A DNA stretch of 64,000 nucleotides from Enterobacter sp. Ag1 (GTDB lineage Bacteria > Pseudomonadota > Gammaproteobacteria > Enterobacterales > Enterobacteriaceae): positions 1 to 64,000 of the forward strand of contig AKXM01000026.1 of the NCBI GenBank assembly GCA_000277545.1, given 5' to 3'. The notes beneath the pieces are model-generated. The model was not told the origin of the DNA and did not search any database. It saw only the letters and a program-made list of their open reading frames with translations. Made by a program: the position numbers and the translations under genes. Shown piece after piece: positions 9,257-18,939 of the stretch (positions are counted from its first letter, which is position 1; each line of letters opens with the position of its first letter).

Positions 9257-10933
9257 TCAATATTGCCAGTTCAGATTGAAACCGAACGTCACCAGGTCGG
9301 TGGTAAAACCCTGCGGCTTTGACAGTGGAATACCGGCGAAAATATCGTAGCTTGCACTCAGTAACAGCCCGCGTAGCCCGAGCGCACCGCCCGCCAGGTG
9401 ATTGCCTACAAGATAAGGGCTACTGTGACCGCTCACTTCCCCGTAATCCACGCCGAGATAGAGCTGCTGACCCGGCAGCGGCGTAAACCAGCCAAATTCA
9501 TTGCGAACCGTCCAGCCGTTATCCGCGCTCAAGGTACGCTCGCCGTCGAAGCCTCTCACCGTCCAGCGGCTGCCGATAGAAAACTGCTCCTGCGGTGTTA
9601 AAGGCGTGTTGGTCTTCTGCCGCATATACTGCACGTTGTAGCGGAAGTTTTGCCCTGCCAGCGCGAAAGGCAACTCAAGCTGGGCGTTCATCAGCAGGAT
9701 TTTGCTCAGCGCCGTTGCCTCGCCAAAATACTCTTCGGTAGCAGGGATCGAACCAAACCAGCGGGTGCCTCGCTGGTAGCTGATACCGGCATCCAGCGTA
9801 GCGGCGTAGATATAGTGGCGATGCTGTAACCCCACTTTCCAGGCAGCGGTTTTACGGCGCTGGGCGTCTATCTGGGTATCATCGAGAAAGTTTTTCGACT
9901 CACGGGTAATAATGTCGTAGGTAAAACTGGTCTTCTGGCTGCCGCTGCGGTGCAGGACGCGGCTTAGCTGAAAGGCGAGGTTATTGCTTTTTCCCCGGTA
10001 GCGGTAATCCCCGTTCAGCCCGGCGATAGTCTGGTAGTAGTCGTTGCTGCTGGCCGTCAGGCTCGTCATCCAGTAACCGAAAGGCACCGCGTATTGCCCG
10101 GTGTAGTTATGCGTCCCCTTTTCACCGTGAGGCTGCAGCGCACTGCCGGCGTTAAGGTAAAGCGTGTCGCTGAGGCTTAACGGGTTATCAACATAAAGCG
10201 TTACGCCGCCCTGATAGCGCCCTGTACTTCGGCTCCCGGAATCATCCAGCGACAGGCCAAGCCGCCACATACGCGACTGTTTCCAGTCCAGTAATATATC
10301 GCTCTCGCCCGGCTGTTCCCCGGGAATAATTTCCATATTGGCCTGAACGGTGGGTACGCGCTGGAAATTCTCCAGGCCTTGCTCGATATCGCGTAAATCC
10401 AGTAGCGCACCTGGTTTTGCCGGGAAACTATTTAATAACGAAACATAATTCCCGCTTTGCGGGGTAAATCTCACCTGCCGGATAGTGCCCGGCAAAATAG
10501 TAAGAATTAACTTACCTGAATTAAGATTTTGCTGAGGGGCAAGTACACGGGTCGTGACGTAGCCGCTATCAATAAGACGATTTTGTAATACGCTCATTAA
10601 CTTATTAATGCCTTTACCACCCAGACAATGCCCGACCCCGCGATTGGCTAATTTTTGCAGCGGCAGCCAGTGAGGTATTTTTTCGCGCTGCTGTAATTCA
10701 ACCTGCCGAATGGGAAAACAAGGCGTTTCCTTTGGAAAATCAAGGCTGAAAGAAGGCGTAGCCTGCGGTGACAGCCTGACGTCCGGCACCGGCGGTGCGA
10801 GTTGCGCCTCACGAGCACGCTGGCTTTCCTGTTGTCGAATAAGCTGCTCGTCAGCCAGTGGGGCGGAATATCCAGAATGAAGCAGTGAGAGTAAAACAAT
10901 ACCGCCATAAACAAAGAACTTTAGAACGCGCAC
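9257..10933 (-). CDS. cdiB: CdiB outer-membrane transporter (TpsB, FhaC/ShlB family)
   Basis: A 558-residue outer-membrane beta-barrel pore that exports CdiA. It starts at GTG 10933 preceded by AAAGGGA. The N-terminal signal peptide (about 1-24, ending GYSA) is followed by a Gln/Arg-rich linker helix ([11 protein letters not shown]), a ShlB-type POTRA region (about 70-215, with CFPIRQVEL and the [13 protein letters not shown] segment) and the barrel. The barrel carries the conserved VRGFDGE motif near residue 465 and ends in aromatic Tyr (NLNWQY), as expected for an outer-membrane strand. It is the first gene of the minus-strand cdiB-cdiA-cdiI unit, which matches the E. coli-type gene order. 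Length and domain order are normal. Confidence 0.93.
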   Translation of the reverse strand: MRVLKFFVYGGIVLLSLLHSGYSAPLADEQLIRQQESQRAREAQLAPPVPDVRLSPQATPSFSLDFPKETPCFPIRQVELQQREKIPHWLPLQKLANRGVGHCLGGKGINKLMSVLQNRLIDSGYVTTRVLAPQQNLNSGKLILTILPGTIRQVRFTPQSGNYVSLLNSFPAKPGALLDLRDIEQGLENFQRVPTVQANMEIIPGEQPGESDILLDWKQSRMWRLGLSLDDSGSRSTGRYQGGVTLYVDNPLSLSDTLYLNAGSALQPHGEKGTHNYTGQYAVPFGYWMTSLTASSNDYYQTIAGLNGDYRYRGKSNNLAFQLSRVLHRSGSQKTSFTYDIITRESKNFLDDTQIDAQRRKTAAWKVGLQHRHYIYAATLDAGISYQRGTRWFGSIPATEEYFGEATALSKILLMNAQLELPFALAGQNFRYNVQYMRQKTNTPLTPQEQFSIGSRWTVRGFDGERTLSADNGWTVRNEFGWFTPLPGQQLYLGVDYGEVSGHSSPYLVGNHLAGGALGLRGLLLSASYDIFAGIPLSKPQGFTTDLVTFGFNLNWQY

Positions 10934-11599
10934 AGAAATTCCCTTTAATTTTCACGCCATTATTGGCGCGAGGTCCATAAATCAACAGGTGAAAATTGCA
11001 GGCATTCCATTTACAGCAGCGTATTGATGAGAGCGTTAACAATTGTAGGAAGCCAATAATTGTTTCAGGTTATTAAGATATTAAATTAATGTCAATTTGT
11101 TATTTTTAGGAATTTTCCAATTATCGTACGTATTTATATAACGAATTAATTACTTGGATGAATACTTTAAATTTACCTCGCCAGACTCCCTATTAATTAT
11201 AAGGGGGGATTACCAGCCAAGAAGGGTTGAACCGCCTCCGCCCCTCACTTACTGCCGTGGTTATGCTTTTATGCGGGATATAATTCATCGTATTTGGTTA
11301 TGGAAAAGCATGGTTTTTTGCGCCGCCGCTTATGATGGCAGACAGCATTTTCCGCTGTGAGCGATGCAGATCACAAAATAAATCGTGCAACAATTCATCG
11401 TTTAACACAAAATTTTACCTATTCCGGACAATCGGTTCGCGCTATAGGTTGCAAATTAAGCAGTGCAATATTCTGGTAACAACCCTGTAGCATAAATTTC
11501 CCTGCTGGAAATCGTCCCGGAAGGTTTTTTTAATCTTTGCCCGCCGAATCCCACCTTGCTTGTAAATCCCCGTGACCTGTATTGACGTTTCCTTAATCT
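10934..11599. other. Long A+T-rich intergenic region between divergent cdiB and dppA
   Basis: About 845 bases separate the start codons of the divergent cdiB and dppA genes. The part at 11040-11160 is markedly A+T-rich, with runs such as TATTAAGATATTAAATTAAT, as is common in regulatory regions of transferred genes. No convincing coding sequence was found, and the short open frame at 11154-11360 has no ribosome site or recognisable product. I see no tRNA gene here, although proK lies upstream of dppA in E. coli. Confidence 0.6.
11067..11095 (-). promoter_or_regulatory. Candidate cdiB promoter
   Basis: On the minus strand a perfect -35 hexamer TTGACA (11095-11090) is followed, after 17 bases, by TAACCT, a poor -10 match. 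It would give a leader of about 125 bases before the cdiB GTG. The weak -10 makes this tentative. Confidence 0.3.
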
Positions 11600-11600
11600 G

Positions 11601-11630
11601 TTGACAGATTGTAGGACGAGAGGGGCTATT
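11601..11630 (+). promoter_or_regulatory. Candidate dppA promoter
   Basis: TTGACA at 11601-11606 is followed by a 17-base spacer and GGCTAT / GCTATT as a weak -10. Transcription would start near 11637, giving a leader of about 140 bases, in line with the long leader known for E. coli dppA. Confidence 0.4.
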
Positions 11631-11734
11631 TACGGACCGTCTGTGCTACCTCCATGCATGACTCGCGAAAGGAACTGCTAGCCTCACCACCGCCTCCGGG
11701 CACACCGTACCGACCACCCACCAATAACAATGGT

Positions 11735-11771
11735 CAGACGGTTACAAAACACAACACGACACATAATTGGA
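11735..11771 (+). promoter_or_regulatory. C/A-rich dppA leader, candidate GcvB small-RNA target
   Basis: The sequence just upstream of the dppA ribosome site (TTGGAGCAGAATA) is strongly C/A-rich (ACAAAACACAACACGACACA). In E. coli and Salmonella the G/U-rich R1 region of GcvB binds this kind of segment in the dppA leader and blocks translation. The motif is visible; the regulation is inferred from relatives. Confidence 0.45.
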
Positions 11772-11779
11772 GCAGAATA

Positions 11780-13387
11780 ATGAGTATTTCCTTGAAGAAG
11801 TCAGGGATGCTGAAATTTGGTCTGAGCCTGGTTGCCATGACCGTTGCAGCAAGCGTACAAGCCAAAACCCTGGTTTACTGTTCAGAAGGTTCCCCAGAGG
11901 GCTTTAACCCACAGCTGTTCACCTCCGGCACGACTTACGATGCCAGCTCCGTACCGATTTATAACCGTCTGGTGGAATTTAAAACCGGCACCACCGAAAT
12001 AATCCCAGGCCTGGCTGAAAAATGGGACGTTAGCCCGGACGGTAAAACCTACACCTTCCATCTGCGTAAAGGCGTGAAGTGGCAGGACAATAAAGACTTC
12101 AAACCGACTCGCGATTTCAACGCCGACGACGTTGTATTCTCCTTTGACCGTCAGAAAAACAAAGACAACCCGTATCACAAAGTCTCTGGCGGCAGCTACG
12201 AATACTTCGAAGGCATGGGCCTGCCTGACCTGATCACCGAGATCAAGAAAGTCGACGATAACACCGTGCAGTTCGTGCTGGCGCGTCCAGAAGCGCCGTT
12301 CCTCGCGGATATGGCCATGGACTTCGCCTCTATTCTTTCTAAAGAATATGCGGACAACATGATGAAAGCCGGCACCCCGGAAAAAACAGACCTGAACCCA
12401 ATCGGTACCGGTCCATTCCAGCTGCTGCAGTACCAGAAAGACTCCCGTATTCTGTATAAAGCCTTCCCGGGCTACTGGGGTACCAAGCCGCAGATCGATC
12501 GCCTGGTCTTCTCCATCACGCCTGACGCTTCCGTGCGTTATGCCAAACTGCAGAAAAACGAATGTCAGGTGATGCCGTTCCCGAACCCGGCCGACATTGC
12601 CCGTATGAAAGAAGACAAGAACATCAATCTGATGGAACAGGCTGGCCTGAACGTGGGCTATCTCTCCTTCAACACCGAGAAGAAGCCGTTTGACGACGTA
12701 AAAGTGCGTCAGGCGCTGACCTACGCGGTGAACAAAGAAGCGATCATTAAAGCCGTTTATCAGGGCGCGGGCACCGCGGCTAAAAACCTGATCCCACCAA
12801 CCATGTGGGGCTACAACAATGACGTGAAGGACTACACCTACGATCCTGAAAAAGCGAAAGCGCTGCTGAAAGAAGCGGGTCAGGACAAAGGCTTCACCGT
12901 TGACCTGTGGGCGATGCCAGTTCAGCGTCCATACAACCCGAACGCTCGCCGCATGGCTGAGATGATTCAGGCTGACTGGGCGAAAGTTGGCGTGACCGCC
13001 AAAATCGTGACCTACGAGTGGGGCGAGTACCTGAAGCGTGCTAAAGCCGGTGAACACCAGGCCGTAATGATGGGCTGGACCGGCGACAATGGGGATCCGG
13101 ATAACTTCTTCGCCACCCTGTTCAGCTGCGCCGCGGCGAAAGACGGTTCCAACTACTCTCGCTGGTGCTACAAGCCGTTTGAAGATCTGATTCAGCCGGC
13201 TCGCGCCACCGACGACCACAACAAGCGTGTTGAACTGTACAAACAGGCTCAGGTTGTGATGCACGATCAGGCGCCAGCGCTGATCATCGCTCACTCCACC
13301 GTGTTCGAGCCAGTGCGTAAAGAAGTTAAAGGCTACGTGGTTGATCCACTGGGCAAACACCACTTCGAAAACGTGTCCGTCGAATAA
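11780..13387 (+). CDS. dppA: Periplasmic dipeptide-binding protein DppA
   Basis: A 535-residue substrate-binding protein (SBP_bac_5 family) that captures dipeptides, and haem in E. coli, in the periplasm for the DppBCDF importer. It also feeds dipeptide taxis through Tap in E. coli. The start at 11780 is set by GGAG eight bases upstream and by the signal peptide MSISLKKSGMLKFGLSLVAM...VQA, cleaved after residue 28. A frame open from 11654 gives only an implausible Pro-rich extension. Mature features include LVYCSEGSPEGFNPQ at the N-terminus and the family's Cys pairs. It is first in dppABCDF and separated from dppB by 174 bases holding a REP pair, which would favour high dppA expression relative to the membrane genes. 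Length equals E. coli DppA. Confidence 0.97.
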   Translation: MSISLKKSGMLKFGLSLVAMTVAASVQAKTLVYCSEGSPEGFNPQLFTSGTTYDASSVPIYNRLVEFKTGTTEIIPGLAEKWDVSPDGKTYTFHLRKGVKWQDNKDFKPTRDFNADDVVFSFDRQKNKDNPYHKVSGGSYEYFEGMGLPDLITEIKKVDDNTVQFVLARPEAPFLADMAMDFASILSKEYADNMMKAGTPEKTDLNPIGTGPFQLLQYQKDSRILYKAFPGYWGTKPQIDRLVFSITPDASVRYAKLQKNECQVMPFPNPADIARMKEDKNINLMEQAGLNVGYLSFNTEKKPFDDVKVRQALTYAVNKEAIIKAVYQGAGTAAKNLIPPTMWGYNNDVKDYTYDPEKAKALLKEAGQDKGFTVDLWAMPVQRPYNPNARRMAEMIQADWAKVGVTAKIVTYEWGEYLKRAKAGEHQAVMMGWTGDNGDPDNFFATLFSCAAAKDGSNYSRWCYKPFEDLIQPARATDDHNKRVELYKQAQVVMHDQAPALIIAHSTVFEPVRKEVKGYVVDPLGKHHFENVSVE

Positions 13388-13402
13388 TAAAAGTAACGTG
13401 CT

Positions 13403-13496
13403 TTATTCCCTCTCCCCCATGGGGAGAGGGTTAGGGTGAGGGGTATTGGCGTTGTCCAACCTCACCCCGACCCTCTCCCTCAAAGGGAGAGGGGGA
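13403..13496. repeat. REP pair (BIME) between dppA and dppB
   Basis: Two inverted copies of the same palindromic element are present. The first at about 13403-13443 is a hairpin CCCTCTCCCCC-AT-GGGGAGAGGG with tail TTAGGGTGAGGGG. The second at about 13459-13495 has head CCTCACCCCGA and hairpin CCCTCTCCCTCAAAGGGAGAGGG. The arrangement tail-to-head in opposite orientation is typical of enterobacterial BIMEs, which protect upstream mRNA from 3' exonucleases. Confidence 0.85.
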
Positions 13497-13561
13497 AACA
13501 TTTGTGAGCAATACAGACGGAACAGTTACCAGGCTTTCCGTCACTACAGAGAATCCGGGAT

Positions 13562-14581
13562 ATGCTGCAGTTCATCCTCCGACGACTGGGGTTAGTCATC
13601 CCCACGTTTATAGGTATTACCCTACTCACCTTCGCTTTCGTGCATATGATCCCCGGAGACCCGGTGATGATTATGGCCGGAGAGCGCGGTATTTCTCCTG
13701 AGCGTCATGCCCAACTGCTGGCCGAGATGGGTCTCGACAAGCCAATGTGGCAGCAGTACCTCCATTACATCTGGGGCGTAATGCATGGCGATCTGGGCAT
13801 TTCATTAAAGAGCCGCCTCCCGGTTTGGGACGAGTTCGTGCCGCGCTTTAAAGCGACGCTGGAACTCGGCATCTGCGCGATGATTTTCGCCGTTGCCGTC
13901 GGCATTCCGGTGGGCGTTCTGGCCGCCGTGAAGCGTGGTTCAATCTTTGACCACACCGCCGTTGGCCTCGCGCTGACCGGCTATTCCATGCCAATTTTCT
14001 GGTGGGGCATGATGCTCATCATGTTGGTATCGGTGCACTGGAACCTGACGCCAGTGTCCGGGCGCATCAGCGACACCGTGTTCCTGGATGACTCCCTGCC
14101 GCTCACCGGGTTTGCGCTGATAGATACCGCTATCTGGGGCCAGCCGGGTGATTTTATTGACGCCGTCGCCCACATGATTTTGCCTGCCATCGTGCTGGGC
14201 ACTATTCCGCTAGCGGTTATCGTGCGTATGACCCGCTCTTCCATGCTGGAAGTGCTGGGCGAAGACTACATCCGTACCGCTCGCGCCAAGGGTCTGACCC
14301 GCATGCGCGTGATCGTGGTTCATGCCCTGCGCAACGCGATGCTGCCGGTCGTCACGGTTATCGGCCTGCAGGTCGGTACTCTGCTGGCAGGCGCCATCCT
14401 GACGGAAACGATCTTCTCCTGGCCGGGTCTTGGCCGCTGGCTCATCGACGCCCTGCAGCGTCGTGACTACCCGGTAGTCCAGGGCGGCGTGCTGCTGGTG
14501 GCGACGATGATTATCCTCGTCAACCTGCTGGTAGACCTGCTGTACGGCGTGGTGAACCCGCGTATACGCCATAAGAAATAA
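13562..14581 (+). CDS. dppB: Dipeptide ABC transporter permease DppB
   Basis: A 339-residue inner-membrane permease of the BPD_transp_1 family that forms the channel with DppC. The N-terminal membrane segment LRRLGLVIPTFIGITLLTFA is followed by a periplasmic loop and five more segments. The EAA cytoplasmic loop that contacts the ATPases is visible as DYIRTARAKGLTRMRVIVVH (about residues 236-255). The ribosome site is weak (CCGGGAT), which fits lower expression than dppA. Length matches E. coli DppB. It is second in the operon, 9 bases before dppC. Confidence 0.96.
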   Translation: MLQFILRRLGLVIPTFIGITLLTFAFVHMIPGDPVMIMAGERGISPERHAQLLAEMGLDKPMWQQYLHYIWGVMHGDLGISLKSRLPVWDEFVPRFKATLELGICAMIFAVAVGIPVGVLAAVKRGSIFDHTAVGLALTGYSMPIFWWGMMLIMLVSVHWNLTPVSGRISDTVFLDDSLPLTGFALIDTAIWGQPGDFIDAVAHMILPAIVLGTIPLAVIVRMTRSSMLEVLGEDYIRTARAKGLTRMRVIVVHALRNAMLPVVTVIGLQVGTLLAGAILTETIFSWPGLGRWLIDALQRRDYPVVQGGVLLVATMIILVNLLVDLLYGVVNPRIRHKK

Positions 14582-14590
14582 GGGGCCATC

Positions 14591-15493
14591 ATGACGCAAC
14601 TAACAGAAAACAAAGTGGTGGCAGCACCCAAGCCGATGACGCCTTTCCAGGAGTTCTGGCACTACTTCAAACGCAATAAAGGGGCGGTGATCGGCCTGGT
14701 GTACGTCGCCATCATGATCTTCATCGCCGTCTTCGCTAACTTCCTCGCGCCGCACGCGCCAGCGGAGCAGTTCCGCGACGCACTGTTACACCCACCGGTG
14801 TGGCAGGAAGGCGGGAGCTGGAGCTACATCCTCGGCACCGACGACGTCGGTCGCGATGTGCTGTCCCGCCTGATGTACGGCGCTCGCCTGTCGCTGCTGG
14901 TCGGCTGCCTGGTGGTCGTCCTGTCGCTGGTGATGGGAATTGTGCTGGGCCTGGTCGCCGGTTACTTCGGCGGCGTGGTCGACAACATCATCATGCGCGT
15001 GGTCGATATCATGCTGGCACTGCCAAGCCTGCTGCTGGCGCTGGTGCTGGTGGCTATCTTCGGCCCGTCCATCGGTAACGCCGCGCTGGCGCTAACCTTC
15101 GTCGCGCTGCCGCACTATGTGCGTTTAACGCGTGCTGCGGTGCTGGTGGAAGTTAACCGCGATTACGTGACCGCCTCCCGAGTGGCGGGCGCTGGCCCGG
15201 TTCGCCAGATGTTTGTGAATATCTTCCCGAATACCCTTGCGCCGCTGATCGTTCAGGCGTCGCTCGGCTTCTCGAACGCCATTCTCGATATGGCCGCCCT
15301 TGGCTTCCTCGGCATGGGTGCGCAGCCGCCGACACCGGAGTGGGGCACCATGCTCGCCGACGTGTTGCAGTTCGCGCAGAGTGCCTGGTGGGTTGTGACC
15401 TTCCCAGGGGTTGCGATTCTGCTAACGGTGCTGGCATTTAACCTGATGGGTGACGGTCTGCGTGACGCGCTCGATCCCAAACTGAAGCAGTAA
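14591..15493 (+). CDS. dppC: Dipeptide ABC transporter permease DppC
   Basis: A 300-residue inner-membrane permease, partner of DppB. The N-terminal cytoplasmic tail contains the OppC_N-type segment [21 protein letters not shown]. Six hydrophobic segments follow, with the EAA loop [20 protein letters not shown] near residues 192-211. [21 protein letters not shown] is the conserved periplasmic-side entry motif of DppC/OppC proteins. The start ATG has AAGGGGCC upstream. Length equals E. coli DppC. Confidence 0.96.
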   Translation: MTQLTENKVVAAPKPMTPFQEFWHYFKRNKGAVIGLVYVAIMIFIAVFANFLAPHAPAEQFRDALLHPPVWQEGGSWSYILGTDDVGRDVLSRLMYGARLSLLVGCLVVVLSLVMGIVLGLVAGYFGGVVDNIIMRVVDIMLALPSLLLALVLVAIFGPSIGNAALALTFVALPHYVRLTRAAVLVEVNRDYVTASRVAGAGPVRQMFVNIFPNTLAPLIVQASLGFSNAILDMAALGFLGMGAQPPTPEWGTMLADVLQFAQSAWWVVTFPGVAILLTVLAFNLMGDGLRDALDPKLKQ

Positions 15494-15503
15494 GAGGTTC
15501 GAG

Positions 15504-16487
15504 ATGGCGTTATTAAATGTAGATAAATTATCGGTGCATTTCGGCGACGAAGACGCACCGTTCCGTGCCGTGGACCGCATCAGCTATAGCGTGGATCAGG
15601 GGCAGGTTGTCGGCATCGTGGGCGAATCCGGCTCCGGTAAATCCGTCAGCTCGCTGGCGATTATGGGGCTTATTGACTTCCCAGGCCGGGTGATGCCGGA
15701 AAAACTGGAATTCAACGGCCGGGATCTGAAGCGCATTTCTGAGAAAGAGCGCCGCAACCTGGTGGGCGCCGAAGTGGCGATGATCTTCCAGGACCCGATG
15801 ACCAGCCTGAACCCCTGCTACACCGTCGGTTTCCAGATTATGGAAGCCATTAAGGTGCACCAGGGGGGTAACAAGAAAACCCGCCGCCAGCGCGCAATCG
15901 ACCTGCTGACCCAGGTGGGTATTCCTGACCCGGCCTCACGTCTCGACGTTTACCCGCACCAGCTTTCCGGCGGGATGAGCCAGCGCGTGATGATCGCCAT
16001 GGCGATCGCCTGTCGTCCTAAGCTGCTGATCGCCGATGAGCCAACCACCGCGCTCGACGTGACCATTCAGGCGCAGATCATTGAGCTGCTGCTGGAGCTG
16101 CAGCAAAAAGAGAACATGGCGCTGATCCTGATCACCCATGACCTCGCGCTGGTTGCCGAAGCCGCCCATAAAATCATCGTGATGTACGCAGGGCAGGTTG
16201 TGGAAGCGGGTTCGTCCCACGATATCTTCCGCGCGCCGCGCCACCCGTACACCCAGGCTCTGCTCCGTGCGCTGCCGGAATTTGCTCAGGATAAAGCGCG
16301 TCTGGCCTCGCTGCCGGGCGTAGTGCCTGGCAAATATGACCGCCCGAACGGCTGCCTGCTGAACCCGCGCTGCCCGTATGCGACCGACAAATGCCGCAGC
16401 GAAGAGCCAGCGTTAACCCTGCTGGCAGACGGGCGTCAGTCCAAATGCCACTACCCACTCGATGATGCCGGGAGGCCAACCCTATGA
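15504..16487 (+). CDS. dppD: Dipeptide ABC transporter ATPase DppD
   Basis: A 327-residue cytoplasmic ATPase. Walker A is GESGSGKS (about 38-45), the Q-loop lies in [10 protein letters not shown], the signature is LSGGMSQR and Walker B is [12 protein letters not shown] with the switch His in ITHDLAL. The C-terminal oligopeptide-transporter domain carries the Cys cluster [14 protein letters not shown]. The stop overlaps the dppF start by four bases (ATGA), so the two ATPases are translationally coupled, as expected for a DppDF heterodimer. Confidence 0.97.
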   Translation: MALLNVDKLSVHFGDEDAPFRAVDRISYSVDQGQVVGIVGESGSGKSVSSLAIMGLIDFPGRVMPEKLEFNGRDLKRISEKERRNLVGAEVAMIFQDPMTSLNPCYTVGFQIMEAIKVHQGGNKKTRRQRAIDLLTQVGIPDPASRLDVYPHQLSGGMSQRVMIAMAIACRPKLLIADEPTTALDVTIQAQIIELLLELQQKENMALILITHDLALVAEAAHKIIVMYAGQVVEAGSSHDIFRAPRHPYTQALLRALPEFAQDKARLASLPGVVPGKYDRPNGCLLNPRCPYATDKCRSEEPALTLLADGRQSKCHYPLDDAGRPTL

Positions 16488-17491
16488 GTACCCAACAGGC
16501 CGCCGCGCAACCGCTGTTGCAGGCCATCGACCTGAAAAAACATTACCCGGTGAAGAAGGGCTTTTTCGCTCCTGAACGCCTGGTAAAAGCGCTGGACGGC
16601 GTGAGTTTTACCCTCGAACGCGGCAAAACGCTGGCGGTCGTCGGTGAATCCGGCTGCGGGAAATCCACCCTCGGCCGCCTGCTGACCATGATCGAAGTGC
16701 CGACCGGCGGGGAGCTTTACTACCAGGGCCAGGATCTGCTGATTCCGGACGCCTCGGCGGAAAAGCTGCGCCGGCAGAAAATCCAGATCGTCTTCCAGAA
16801 CCCCTATGGCTCGCTGAACCCGCGTAAAAAAGTGGGGCAGATCCTGGAAGAGCCGCTGCAAATCAACACCAGTCTGAGCAAAGCCGAGCGCCGCGAAAAA
16901 GCGCTGGAGATGATGGCGAAAGTGGGTCTGAAAACCGAGCACTACGACCGCTATCCGCACATGTTCTCCGGCGGCCAGCGCCAGCGTATCGCTATCGCCC
17001 GAGGCCTGATGCTAGACCCGGACGTGGTGATTGCCGATGAGCCGGTCTCCGCACTCGACGTGTCGGTGCGTGCTCAGGTACTGAACCTGATGATGGATCT
17101 GCAGCAGGATCTGGGGCTGTCCTACGTGTTCATCTCCCACGACCTGTCGGTGGTAGAGCACATCGCCGATGAAGTGATGGTGATGTACCTCGGCCGCTGC
17201 GTGGAGAAGGGCAGCAAAGAGCAAATCTTCTCCAACCCGCGCCACCCGTACACCCAGGCGCTGCTGTCCGCCACGCCGCGCCTGAACCCGGACGAACGTC
17301 GCGAACGCATCAAGCTGACCGGCGAGCTGCCAAGCCCGCTGAACCCGCCGCCGGGCTGCGCCTTTAACGCCCGCTGCAGCCGTCGCTTCGGGCCATGCAC
17401 CCAGCTCCAGCCGCAGCTGAAAGACTATGGCAATGGCCAGCTGGTGGCGTGTTTCGCGGTTGACCAGGATGTGAACGGGGAACTGCGTTAA
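16484..17491 (+). CDS. dppF: Dipeptide ABC transporter ATPase DppF
   Basis: A 335-residue cytoplasmic ATPase pairing with DppD. Walker A is GESGCGKS, followed by Q-loop [10 protein letters not shown], signature FSGGQRQR and Walker [13 protein letters not shown]. The C-terminal domain has Cys residues in [17 protein letters not shown]. One residue longer than my recollection of the E. coli protein. It is the last gene of dppABCDF and is followed by a rho-independent terminator. Confidence 0.97.
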   Translation: MSTQQAAAQPLLQAIDLKKHYPVKKGFFAPERLVKALDGVSFTLERGKTLAVVGESGCGKSTLGRLLTMIEVPTGGELYYQGQDLLIPDASAEKLRRQKIQIVFQNPYGSLNPRKKVGQILEEPLQINTSLSKAERREKALEMMAKVGLKTEHYDRYPHMFSGGQRQRIAIARGLMLDPDVVIADEPVSALDVSVRAQVLNLMMDLQQDLGLSYVFISHDLSVVEHIADEVMVMYLGRCVEKGSKEQIFSNPRHPYTQALLSATPRLNPDERRERIKLTGELPSPLNPPPGCAFNARCSRRFGPCTQLQPQLKDYGNGQLVACFAVDQDVNGELR

Positions 17492-17498
17492 TCGTTTT

Positions 17499-17528
17499 CA
17501 CCCTCTTCTTAAAAGGAGAGGGTTTTTT
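17499..17528 (+). terminator. Rho-independent terminator of dppABCDF
   Basis: The hairpin ACCCTCTTCTT / AAGGAGAGGGT is followed immediately by TTTTTT, eight bases after the dppF stop. One mismatch lies in the stem. Confidence 0.85.
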
Positions 17529-17693
17529 CACAACTCATTGATTAATTTATTTTTTCAAAGAAATCCTGGCAGGCTCCCGTATTATTCCCCCACAGAAACA
17601 GTGAAATCATAAATCCTGCATTTATCCCCCGCCGCTGACTGAGTAAATTGTGATCCCTGTCACTCATGCATGTCTCTGCGGAAGCGCAATACT

Positions 17694-18881
17694 ATGTCGA
17701 ATAATAAGGATAAACCTGCCACATCCCCGTGGATCGCGGTCTTTTCCCTGACCGTGGCCTGCTTTGTCATGGTTACCACCGAGTTTCTACCCATCGGTTT
17801 GCTGACCAACATCGCACCTTCCCTGAATATTTCCACCGGCACCGCCGGGCTGATGGTCACCATGCCGGGCATTGTTGCCGCCGTCGCGGCCCCGGTCCTG
17901 AGCCTGGCTTCGGGCAGCCTCGACCGCCGCCTGCTGATGCTTGGCCTGTCGCTGCTGTTGGTCGTCTCAAATCTGGTGTCCGCCCTGGCCGTTAACTTCC
18001 CGATGATGCTGCTGGGCCGCGTACTGCTGGGGATCTCCGTCGGCGGGTTCTGGTCCTTCTCGATAAACTATGGCCGTCACCTTGTGCCGGAAGCGAGCCA
18101 GGGACGCGCCGTGGCACTGATCATTAGCGGCGTGTCCGTCGGCGCGGTGTGCGGCGTCCCCGCCGGGGCATTAATCGGCGACCTGTTCGGCTGGCGTACG
18201 GCATTCTTTGCCAGCGCCTGTTTAGCCGCCATCACGCTGCTTGCCCAGTTTCGCCTGCTGGCTTCCGTGCCGCCTGGCCGGGCGCTCACCGTTCAGGATT
18301 TGCTGTCTCCGCTGCGCCTGCCTATGGCCCGCATTGGGCTTATCGCCATTGTGCTGCTGTTTGTGGGCCATTTCTCGGCTTACACCTACCTGCGTCCGCT
18401 GCTGCAGCAGGTCTTTGTGCTCAGCCCATCGACGATCACTTTCCAGCTGCTGGCCTACGGCGCAGTTGGCCTGCTGGGTACCTTTATCGGGGAACGCCTG
18501 GCGGAGCGCAGCCTGCGCGGGACCTTCATTCTGGCGACGGCAATGCTGGCCATTATCCTGCTCGTTTCCCCACTGCTTAGCGGCCTTGCGGGCGCCACGG
18601 TAATGGTGCTGGTGTGGGGCCTGGCCTTTGGGGCCGTGCCGGTCTGCGCGACAAACTGGATGTTTGAAGCGGTGCCGGACGCGCCGGAAGCAGGCCAGGC
18701 GCTGATGGTCACGGTGATTCAGGTTGCCCTGGCATCAGGTGCCCTGATCGGCGGTGAAGTCGTAGACTGGCACGGCGTCAGCAGCGCCATGCTGTTTGGC
18801 GGGGCGCTGATGCTCTCGGCCACGCTGGTTTTCGGCCTCTCCTTGCACAGCCGGATGATTAGCGCTAAACAATGTGGATGA
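17694..18881 (+). CDS. MFS transporter of the DHA1 (drug/nucleoside exporter) type, NepI-like
   Basis: A 395-residue inner-membrane protein with twelve hydrophobic segments. The N-terminal pattern VFSLTVACFVMVTTEFLPIG and the motif LDRRLLMLG between helices 2 and 3 are typical of the DHA1 family. GRVLLGISVGGFWSFS in helix 4 resembles NepI (purine ribonucleoside efflux) and AraJ/YdhP proteins. I chose ATG 17694 (MSNNKDK) because GGAAG lies nine bases upstream; ATG 17670 would add eight basic residues. The substrate is not determinable. A terminator follows, and a LysR regulator lies 58 bases downstream in the same direction, a possible controller. Confidence 0.8.
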   Translation: MSNNKDKPATSPWIAVFSLTVACFVMVTTEFLPIGLLTNIAPSLNISTGTAGLMVTMPGIVAAVAAPVLSLASGSLDRRLLMLGLSLLLVVSNLVSALAVNFPMMLLGRVLLGISVGGFWSFSINYGRHLVPEASQGRAVALIISGVSVGAVCGVPAGALIGDLFGWRTAFFASACLAAITLLAQFRLLASVPPGRALTVQDLLSPLRLPMARIGLIAIVLLFVGHFSAYTYLRPLLQQVFVLSPSTITFQLLAYGAVGLLGTFIGERLAERSLRGTFILATAMLAIILLVSPLLSGLAGATVMVLVWGLAFGAVPVCATNWMFEAVPDAPEAGQALMVTVIQVALASGALIGGEVVDWHGVSSAMLFGGALMLSATLVFGLSLHSRMISAKQCG

Positions 18882-18899
18882 TTGTTTACGTGGATAAAC

Positions 18900-18926
18900 A
18901 AAACCCTGCCGGAGGCAGGGTTTTTC
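18900..18926 (+). terminator. Rho-independent terminator after the MFS gene
   Basis: The perfect hairpin AAACCCTGCC / GGCAGGGTTT is followed by TTTT, directly upstream of the LysR ribosome site. Confidence 0.9.
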
Positions 18927-18939
18927 GTTGAGGACGGCT

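Noticed and set aside
11154-11360. Plus-strand open frame of 68 residues upstream of dppA
   Set aside because: No ribosome site, unusual composition and no recognisable family; it is in the regulatory gap.
11654-11779. 42-codon upstream extension of dppA
   Set aside because: Pro- and Thr-rich leader without homology; the typical signal peptide and ribosome site begin at 11780.
10934-11780. tRNA-Pro (proK) or attachment site next to the CDI locus
   Set aside because: No cloverleaf or CCA end could be read here and no direct repeats flank the CDI genes inside the window.
11882-13363. 493-codon open frame antisense to dppA
   Set aside because: Codon bias of dppA leaves the opposite frame open; the conserved protein is on the plus strand.
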